This document shows, piece by piece, positions 1-4,570 of a stretch of DNA of 5,666 nucleotides (position 1 is its first letter; the number at the start of each line of letters is the position of its first letter). Source of the stretch: Nitrospirota bacterium (lineage in GTDB: Bacteria; Nitrospirota; Thermodesulfovibrionia; Thermodesulfovibrionales; JdFR-85). A model generated the notes under the pieces. The model was not told the origin of the DNA. It saw nothing but the letters and a program-made list of their open reading frames with translations, and did no database searches. Made by a program: the position numbers and the translations under genes. The DNA is taken from the NCBI GenBank assembly GCA_013151785.1, contig JAADHP010000084.1, positions 1-5,666 of the forward strand. Reading direction: 5' to 3'.

Positions 1-126
1 ACCTGTTCGGAATATTCAAAAGAGGCAATAAATAAATATGGTGTCTTAAAGGGATTACTTCTTACATTAAAAAGGATTTTAAAATGCCACCCCTTTCATC
101 CTGGTGGATACGACCCTGTTAGGTGA
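1..126 (+). CDS. yidD: YidD, membrane protein insertion efficiency factor (3' end only)
   Basis: Frame 1 is open from the first base to TGA at 124-126, giving the last 41 residues of a protein whose start lies upstream of the window. The fragment begins TCSEY, the end of the family's conserved PSCSEY motif. It continues with a KYG..KG..L.LKRILKC stretch and ends in the diagnostic CHPFHPGGYDPV segment (residues 29-40 of the fragment). YidD is a small, basic, membrane-associated protein that assists YidC-dependent insertion of inner-membrane proteins. Its gene usually sits between rnpA and yidC, and here yidC follows after 6 bases. The closing codons AGG-TGA double as the ribosome-binding site for yidC, so the two genes are probably translationally coupled. 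Identification is secure despite the truncation. Confidence 0.93.
   Translation, partial: TCSEYSKEAINKYGVLKGLLLTLKRILKCHPFHPGGYDPVR
121..126 (+). promoter_or_regulatory. Ribosome-binding site of yidC inside the yidD stop
   Basis: AGGTGA matches the Shine-Dalgarno consensus and lies 6 bases before the yidC ATG at 133. It consists of the last sense codon plus the stop codon of yidD. This fixes the yidC start and implies coupled translation of the two genes. Confidence 0.7.
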
Positions 127-132
127 TAAACT

Positions 133-1710
133 ATGCAAGACAACCTTGATAAAAAGATGCTTCTGGCACTGGCCCTGTCACTTGTGGTACTGCTTGTGTA
201 TCAGGTATTCTTTACACCTCCACCACCTAAAAAGCTGCCTCATGCACAAAAATCTGCACAACAGTCTGTAAAGAGCACCAATGCCTTGCAAAAAAAGTCT
301 TTATCAGCGACTTCATCAAAAATTTCCAAAGAGGGCTTATCACCCACAAAGGCTGTTAATGAGAAAAAGATAACCATTGAGACACCTTACTATCAGGCAG
401 TTTTGTCCACCAGGGGAGCCACTATAATTGGATGGAAGCTGAAAAAATACTTCGATGATAAGGGACAGGAGATAGTTCTTGAAAAGGGTTCTCCAAAGGT
501 TCCAGCACTTGCCATTGGCATCGATGATAACTTTTCTTTTGGCATGGTCAATTTTGAAGTCTCTCCGGATACGAAAAAGATCACTCTCACTAATTCCGGT
601 GATAGTGCTTCAATACAGTTCACTTATAGTGATGGTCAGCGGCTTATCAAAAGAACCTATACCTTTTATGGCAATGATTATAAGGTTGATGTTGTTGAAG
701 AAGTTACAGGCGTGCCAAACTACTGGCTCACCCTTGGCACAGGTTTTGGAATATCAGGTACAGGAGGATACAGAGGACATGTGGGTCCTGTAATCCTGAA
801 AGAGGCAGACAGAAAGGAAATAAAACCTCATAAGGTCAAAGAGCCTCTGGTATTTAACAAAGATCTGAAATGGATTGCCCAGGAAGATAAATACTTTTTT
901 GCCTCCATAGTTCCCAGAGAAAAGGCCACTGCCAAAGTATGGCGCACCAGAAGTGGTGTTGTTCTTACAGCTATTAACCTTCCCTCTGGTAAGAATTCTT
1001 ACATCCTCTATGCAGGGCCCAAGGAACATGACAGGCTGAAAAAGCTGGGGGTTGGTCTTGAACACATTGTAGATTTCGGCTTTTTCTCGATTCTTGCAAG
1101 ACCCCTCTTCTGGATCCTCAAGAAACTATATGCACTTACGGGAAATTATGGATGGGCAATAATTCTTCTTACCATTATTCTCAGGGTCCCTTTCATACCT
1201 CTTATCAACAAAGGGCAGGCTTCCATGAAAAAGCTTCAGGCTATCCAGCCCAAGATGAATGAGATAAGACAGAAATACAAAAAAGACCCTCAGAAGATGC
1301 AGAAAGAGATGATGGAGCTTTACAAGAAGCACAGGGTCAATCCCATGGGTGGCTGCCTTCCAATGCTGATACAGATACCCTTTTTCTTTGCCCTTTACAA
1401 AGTATTACTTGTAGCTATTGAACTAAGGGGTGCACCTTTTATGCTCTGGATTCAGGATCTGTCCAAAAAAGACCCCTACTATGTTCTCCCCATTATTATG
1501 GGCATAACCATGTATATCCAGCAGAAGATGACACCCACAACAGCAGACACACAACAGCAAAAGATAATGCAGTATCTCCCTGTCATTTTTACGTTCCTCT
1601 TCCTGAGTTTCCCATCTGGTCTTGTTCTTTACTGGCTTGTTACAAATATCCTGAGTATTATTCAGCAGTATTTTGTTAACAGGAAGCTGGCAACACAGGC
1701 CATTAAATAA
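133..1710 (+). CDS. yidC: YidC membrane protein insertase (Oxa1/Alb3 family)
   Basis: YidC inserts and folds inner-membrane proteins, alone or with the SecYEG translocon. The 525-residue product is close to the usual length for diderm bacteria (E. coli YidC is 548). Residues about 8-27 form the first membrane segment. A proline run (PPPP near 29-32) and a Lys/Ser/Gln-rich linker lead to the large periplasmic domain at about 80-310. The conserved insertase core follows, at about 315-520. The groove arginine is R351 in TIILRVPF, aligning with E. coli R366. A basic cytoplasmic hairpin rich in K, Q and M follows, then NPMGGC (403-408), LWIQDLSKKDPYY, a QQKIMQYLPV segment, and FPSGLVLYW in the last membrane helix. 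The tail is short and basic. The start is set by the AGGTGA site. Downstream, jag and mnmE do not follow; a repeat-rich gap does. Confidence 0.98.
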   Translation: MQDNLDKKMLLALALSLVVLLVYQVFFTPPPPKKLPHAQKSAQQSVKSTNALQKKSLSATSSKISKEGLSPTKAVNEKKITIETPYYQAVLSTRGATIIGWKLKKYFDDKGQEIVLEKGSPKVPALAIGIDDNFSFGMVNFEVSPDTKKITLTNSGDSASIQFTYSDGQRLIKRTYTFYGNDYKVDVVEEVTGVPNYWLTLGTGFGISGTGGYRGHVGPVILKEADRKEIKPHKVKEPLVFNKDLKWIAQEDKYFFASIVPREKATAKVWRTRSGVVLTAINLPSGKNSYILYAGPKEHDRLKKLGVGLEHIVDFGFFSILARPLFWILKKLYALTGNYGWAIILLTIILRVPFIPLINKGQASMKKLQAIQPKMNEIRQKYKKDPQKMQKEMMELYKKHRVNPMGGCLPMLIQIPFFFALYKVLLVAIELRGAPFMLWIQDLSKKDPYYVLPIIMGITMYIQQKMTPTTADTQQQKIMQYLPVIFTFLFLSFPSGLVLYWLVTNILSIIQQYFVNRKLATQAIK

Positions 1711-1788
1711 TTATTGATAAGGCCTGGATAAGGCGGGGTGCCGAAGAAAATAAGGCCCACACCTTTGTCCACCGTAAGCAGTGAGCTG

Positions 1789-1812
1789 TGGATGAGTGGA
1801 TGGGTTGATGGG
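1789..1812. repeat. Short 8-bp tandem repeat, three units
   Basis: The units TGGATGAG, TGGATGGG and TTGATGGG follow each other directly at 1789-1796, 1797-1804 and 1805-1812. They lie between a two-unit outlier of the AGTGAGC-type heptamer (1774-1787) and the main heptamer array. The block is short and imperfect, but the period is clear. Confidence 0.5.
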
Positions 1813-1821
1813 TTAAAGGTC

Positions 1822-1870
1822 AGTGAGCGGTGAGCAGTAAGCAGTGAGCAGTGAACTGTAAGCAGTGAGA
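1822..1870. repeat. 7-bp tandem repeat, seven units (core AGTGAGC)
   Basis: Seven head-to-tail heptamers span this interval: AGTGAGC, GGTGAGC, AGTAAGC, AGTGAGC, AGTGAAC, TGTAAGC and AGTGAGA. Most units differ from the core by one base; the sixth differs by two. Two more units (GTAAGCA, GTGAGCT) occur upstream at 1774-1787. This is a non-coding microsatellite-like array. Unit length, degeneracy and absence of spacers rule out a CRISPR array. Confidence 0.8.
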
Positions 1871-1877
1871 GTAAGGT

Positions 1878-1932
1878 GTCATGCTGAATTTATTTCAGCA
1901 TCTCTTGAGATTCTGACCTTCGTCAGAATGAC
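1878..1932. repeat. Palindromic intergenic element with three consecutive hairpins
   Basis: The outer ends GTCAT (1878-1882) and ATGAC (1928-1932) are inverted copies. Between them are three back-to-back inverted repeats. The first is TGCTGAA/TTCAGCA (1882-1888 with 1894-1900), the second TCTC/GAGA (1901-1904 with 1907-1910), and the third ATTCTGAC/GTCAGAAT (1910-1917 with 1922-1929). The stems meet or share single bases at the junctions, so the element could fold as a cruciform or cloverleaf-like structure. Its sequence style, with ends of the GTCATnCTGA type and a TCTCnnGAGATTCTG centre, matches dispersed intergenic palindromes known from many bacterial genomes. No transposase is present, so it is a REP- or MITE-like sequence rather than a complete mobile element. 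Confidence 0.7.
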
Positions 1933-1951
1933 AATTAAATTGAACGCAGGG

Positions 1952-1978
1952 TGCAATCCTGTGGATTGCATTATTTTT
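1952..1978 (+). terminator. Rho-independent terminator-like hairpin
   Basis: TGCAATCC (1952-1959) and GGATTGCA (1963-1970) form a perfect 8-bp stem around the loop TGT. They are followed by TTATTTTT at 1971-1978, giving the hairpin plus U-tract of an intrinsic terminator on the + strand. It lies about 240 bases past the yidC stop, so if it terminates the yidD-yidC transcript the 3' untranslated region would carry all the repeats. The stem is only moderately GC-rich. Confidence 0.5.
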
Positions 1979-2024
1979 ATGAGGTCCCCTGCCTTGTTTC
2001 TATGCATTATGGACATATATGAGC

Positions 2025-2030
2025 TATAAT
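2025..2030 (+). promoter_or_regulatory. Possible -10 box for the Cys-rich gene pair
   Basis: A perfect TATAAT lies 32 bases before the ATG at 2062, in an AT-rich stretch downstream of the terminator-like hairpin. No good TTGACA-like element is found at normal spacing; the TTGTTT at 1994-1999 is 25 bases away. The position between a terminator and a gene with a strong ribosome-binding site makes a promoter plausible but unproven. Confidence 0.35.
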
Positions 2031-2051
2031 ATATATTAATAAAATCATTGT

Positions 2052-2056
2052 GGAGG
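2052..2056 (+). promoter_or_regulatory. Ribosome-binding site that decides the 2062 start
   Basis: GGAGG ends 5 bases before ATG 2062, an ideal arrangement. It overlaps the alternative GTG codon at 2050-2052, which makes that codon an unlikely start. Confidence 0.75.
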
Positions 2057-2061
2057 AAGAT

Positions 2062-2661
2062 ATGCAGAGCACTGATTACCAGTTTGACGTAACAACCTAT
2101 CTTGACACACTCTATGAGATATATAAGAACATCGACAATGAATACGAAAAGGCAGCAACTTATTATGAGTTCAGCTGTAATGGCTGTGAGACCAACTGTT
2201 GTGACACTGTCTTCTATCATTACACATTGATTGAATACTTCGCAGTACTGGAGGGTTTTGATAATCTTTCTGAAGAGACAAGGACAGTGGCACTGGAACG
2301 CGCACATTCCTATGTAAAAACATTAAACAGGTACAGGGGTAAGGAGTCGCAGGTCAAGATAATGTGTCCGTTGAACTTTGAAGGGCTTTGCAGTATATAC
2401 AAACACAGACCACTGATTTGCAGAATCCATGGATTACCTGGCCTGCTAACACACCCCAAAAAGGGTACACAGTCATTTACAGGTTGTAAAAGATTCGAAA
2501 GTATAAACAAGAAGGAAAGGAAGGAATTGATAGACAGAACTCCTTTTTATACCCAGATCGCCACGCTTGAAGGACAGTTAAGAAAATCAATGGATTATCT
2601 TTTAAAATTCAACAAAACAATAGCAGAGATGTTGATCGATCGTAATCTTACAGGTTACTAA
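2062..2661 (+). CDS. YkgJ-like (CxxCxxCC) putative Zn/Fe-binding protein, copy 1
   Basis: This is a small soluble protein of 199 residues with no signal peptide or membrane segment. It carries eight cysteines: C39, C42, C46 and C47 in CNGC-xxx-CC, C102 and C110 in CPLN....LC, C120 in YKHRPLICR, and C142 in TGC. The Cys cluster followed by CP...C and RPL-C-R matches the YkgJ / CxxCxxCC family, described as putative zinc- or iron-chelating proteins with no established reaction. The C-terminal third (about 150-195) is charged and helical-looking. The ATG at 2062 is chosen because GGAGG (2052-2056) sits 5 bases before it. An in-frame GTG at 2050 would overlap that site and lacks one of its own. 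A paralog follows after 6 bases. Family membership is fairly sure; function is unknown. Confidence 0.85.
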   Translation: MQSTDYQFDVTTYLDTLYEIYKNIDNEYEKAATYYEFSCNGCETNCCDTVFYHYTLIEYFAVLEGFDNLSEETRTVALERAHSYVKTLNRYRGKESQVKIMCPLNFEGLCSIYKHRPLICRIHGLPGLLTHPKKGTQSFTGCKRFESINKKERKELIDRTPFYTQIATLEGQLRKSMDYLLKFNKTIAEMLIDRNLTGY

Positions 2662-2667
2662 CAAACC

Positions 2668-3291
2668 ATGTTTGTTGATATAACCTATTATACGGACAAA
2701 TTATCCCTTATTTTCAGTGAACTCGACAGAGCATATCTGGAGGTTGCTGAAAAATACAACGGATTCAACTGTAACGGATGCTCTGACCTGTGCTGTAACA
2801 CTGTTTTCATACACTTCACCCTTGTTGAACACTTCTATCTCCTTGAAGGTTTCCGCACCTTACCAGATGATAGAAGAAAGGATATCATCGAAAGATCAAA
2901 ACACTACAATGATGTCTATTCCAGAACCTCCAGACCTGAAGAGAACCTGAAACTTTTGTGTCCCCTGAACTATGATAATCTCTGCATACTCTATCAATGG
3001 CGACCCCTGGGCTGCAGATTTTATGGAGTCCCTGGTTATATGGAATCCCCTGTGAAAGGAAGGCAGGAATTCAAGGGCTGCTGGAGATTTGAATCAATAC
3101 ACGGAAAATCGGTCTCAGAGCGGCTTGATAGAACTCCCTTCTACAGAAAAGTGGCTGATCTGGAAAAAGAATTGAGGGACAAGCTGAGATACTACCAGAG
3201 ATACAAAAAGACCATTGCCCAGATGATACTTGACGAAACAAATCCAGATGCATTGATCATGAGAGGCTACGATATCTTTGAGGGTTACTGA
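2668..3291 (+). CDS. YkgJ-like (CxxCxxCC) putative Zn/Fe-binding protein, copy 2
   Basis: This 207-residue paralog of the preceding gene keeps all eight cysteines at the same spacing: C35, C38, C42, C43, C98, C106, C116 and C138, each four residues earlier than in copy 1. By hand alignment from first to last cysteine, about 48 of 104 positions are identical with no gap. Shared landmarks are CNGC-xxx-CC, TVF-H-TL-E, LEGF, CPLN, RPL-CR, RFESI and DRTPFY. The C-terminus is longer than in copy 1, but both proteins end in Gly-Tyr. No signal peptide or membrane segment is seen. The gene begins 6 bases after the copy 1 stop with only a weak upstream AGG (2652-2654), so translation probably depends on coupling to copy 1. 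The pair looks like an old tandem duplication, since DNA identity is well diverged. Metal binding is inferred from the family; the partner or substrate is unknown. Confidence 0.85.
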   Translation: MFVDITYYTDKLSLIFSELDRAYLEVAEKYNGFNCNGCSDLCCNTVFIHFTLVEHFYLLEGFRTLPDDRRKDIIERSKHYNDVYSRTSRPEENLKLLCPLNYDNLCILYQWRPLGCRFYGVPGYMESPVKGRQEFKGCWRFESIHGKSVSERLDRTPFYRKVADLEKELRDKLRYYQRYKKTIAQMILDETNPDALIMRGYDIFEGY

Positions 3292-3335
3292 AAAATCCAC
3301 CTGCGAAATGAACACCGTCGTCTTTCTAATACTCA

Positions 3336-3367
3336 CCCCTTTCAGTTAGGGGAATCCCCCTCAGGGG
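3336..3367. repeat. Alternating C-run / G-run block (nested hairpins)
   Basis: Four short runs alternate: CCCC(T) at 3336-3340, (A)GGGG at 3348-3352, CCCCC at 3356-3360 and GGGG at 3364-3367. Runs 1+2 can pair (5 bp, loop of 7), as can runs 2+3 (4 bp, loop of 3) and runs 3+4 (4 bp, loop of 3), so the folds are mutually exclusive. No T-tract follows, so this is not a standard terminator. It lies in the 92-base gap after the Cys-rich pair and ends 16 bases before the next possible ATG. It may be an attenuator-like leader, a transcript-end structure, or a decayed repeat. Confidence 0.45.
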
Positions 3368-3383
3368 CTTCAAAATATATCTC

Positions 3384-4499
3384 ATGGAACTATGTTTTAA
3401 CCGGACAGGAGAGATGCTGTATATCAAAAAGGGAAAAGTCATTATATATCGTATATACGATGTGGCCTCTGAAATTGATCTTTCCCTGATAGAGGAATTG
3501 GCAAAAGAAGGCGTACGGAGACTCAGATTATCTCGATATCCCTATATGAAGGCACTGGAGTTCACCAACCCACCTGTATCACTTGACCTGAAAGGATTTG
3601 AGAAGGAACTCCAGGGGATCAACTTTAAAGTCTCCATTGTGGCAAAGGCATATGATTTCGGTGTCATATCGCTTGCCTTCAACTTTCCCGTCTCATCCAT
3701 ATCCTTCAGTGACCTGGAAAGAATAGCAAGGGCACTTGATACAGACGAGTCTATTGACAGCATTGCCATCGGGTATATAAACCATTTGATAAAGTCCTTC
3801 AGCAGGGCCATGACAGAGCCTGAAATAAAAGAAACCGTATTAGAAGATTATATGATTTTCTATATTGAAGAACTTTCAGAAATGATATCAGCAGATGAAT
3901 TCCTCAAGCTTTACGACCCGTCAAGATTACTTTTATATGAAGACAAACCATTAAGTGAGTATGCAAAAGAGGAAACCTTAAAGCACAGATTCAGTTACTA
4001 TCCTGACGATCTTGTTATACTTCACCTTGACAATGCCCTTATTATAGATCCCAGGGGAGATCATGACATAGTTGATATCCTGGAGTTTGCCAATGCACAG
4101 ATACTGGAGCTACGATACTACGATTCTGTGCTTGATAAAGAGTTGCAGAGGATATACAATGAATTGTCAAGCCGTGGTGGTATTTCGATTTTCAAGATCA
4201 GGGAATATGAAAGACTCGCCCGCAACCTCACAGAAACAGTAACAGACCTCACAGAGGTTACTGAAAAAATAAACAATGCCCTGAAGGTAACTGAAGATGT
4301 GTATTATGCAAAGATATACCAGACAGCAATGATGCTCTTCAGAAGCCAGGACTGGGAGTCGAGCATCAACGAAAAACTTAGCATTGTATCAAACACCTAC
4401 AAGATGATATACGATGAAATATCCACCAAGAGAGGACACATACTTGAACTTGGAATCTTCCTTCTAATAGTGTTAGAGATCCTTCTTGCCATTCTTTAG
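3384..4499 (+). CDS. Tail-anchored protein of unknown function, tentatively RMD1/DUF155-like
   Basis: This 371-residue protein is not recognised with certainty. The N-terminal part reads VIIYRIYDVASEIDLSLIEEL and then has a KAYDFGVISLAF strand. A second block holds DDLVILHLDNALIIDP and a helical LEFANAQILELRYYDSVLD segment. Residues about 275-345 look helical or coiled-coil. Residues about 351-371 form one hydrophobic helix preceded by basic TKR, ending at the C-terminus, so it is probably a tail-anchored inner-membrane protein facing the cytoplasm. This order (strand-rich N-part with a DFGV-type strand, long helices, terminal membrane helix) recalls RMD1/RMND1/Sif2 (DUF155) proteins; that is pattern memory, not proof. 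Start choice is open. ATG 3384 is the first in frame but lacks a ribosome-binding site. ATG 3414 (residue 11) has AGGAG at 3407-3411, only 2 bases away. The gene may be co-transcribed with the Cys-rich pair. Confidence 0.8.
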   Translation: MELCFNRTGEMLYIKKGKVIIYRIYDVASEIDLSLIEELAKEGVRRLRLSRYPYMKALEFTNPPVSLDLKGFEKELQGINFKVSIVAKAYDFGVISLAFNFPVSSISFSDLERIARALDTDESIDSIAIGYINHLIKSFSRAMTEPEIKETVLEDYMIFYIEELSEMISADEFLKLYDPSRLLLYEDKPLSEYAKEETLKHRFSYYPDDLVILHLDNALIIDPRGDHDIVDILEFANAQILELRYYDSVLDKELQRIYNELSSRGGISIFKIREYERLARNLTETVTDLTEVTEKINNALKVTEDVYYAKIYQTAMMLFRSQDWESSINEKLSIVSNTYKMIYDEISTKRGHILELGIFLLIVLEILLAIL

Positions 4500-4543
4500 A
4501 TATTCCCGGAAGACCCTGTCTTCTCTGTACCACATGCGTCAAG

Positions 4544-4560
4544 TATAATTTTGTTATAAT
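4544..4560 (+). promoter_or_regulatory. Extended -10 promoter for murJ
   Basis: TGTTATAAT at 4552-4560 is a perfect extended -10 element (TGnTATAAT). A second TATAAT lies at 4544-4549. No convincing -35 box is visible, as is usual for extended -10 promoters. A start of transcription 6-8 bases after 4560 would fall at about 4567-4568, immediately before the murJ ATG at 4571. Confidence 0.5.
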
Positions 4561-4570
4561 TTCCATACCT

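Larger units (their letters stand above)
1711..2061. other. Repeat-rich intergenic region between yidC and the Cys-rich pair
   Basis: About 350 bases with no credible gene. In order it holds three copies of ATAAGGC (ending at 1723, 1734 and 1756), an 8-bp tandem repeat (1789-1812), a 7-bp tandem repeat (1822-1870), a palindromic multi-hairpin element (1878-1932), a terminator-like hairpin (1952-1978) and a TATAAT box (2025-2030) before the next gene. No T-rich terminator is seen immediately after yidC. The reverse-strand open frame across 1879-2307 starts inside the next gene and ends in the palindromic repeat, so it is regarded as spurious. Confidence 0.75.

Noticed and set aside
393..1332. 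Several open frames in other frames inside yidC
   Set aside because: YidC is unambiguous over its full length; none of these has a ribosome-binding site or recognisable motif.
1716..1756. Terminator immediately after yidC
   Set aside because: GGC/GCC pairings and three ATAAGGC copies are present, but there is no stable stem followed by a T-tract. The hairpin at 1952-1978 is a better candidate.
1774..1870. Possible CRISPR array
   Set aside because: Units are 7-8 bases, degenerate and directly adjacent, with no spacers and no cas genes in the window.
1878..1978. tRNA or structured small RNA, because of the cloverleaf-like fold
   Set aside because: No tRNA consensus arms or acceptor stem were found. 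The three hairpins fit a dispersed DNA palindrome better, with a separate terminator-like hairpin downstream.
2050..2061. GTG at 2050 as the start of the first Cys-rich gene
   Set aside because: It overlaps the GGAGG site that serves ATG 2062, and it has no ribosome-binding site of its own.
1879..2307. A 142-codon reverse-strand open frame overlapping the first Cys-rich gene
   Set aside because: It runs antisense through a well-supported gene, and its C-terminal part (VILTKVRISRDAEINSA) is simply the translated palindromic repeat, a common source of false proteins.
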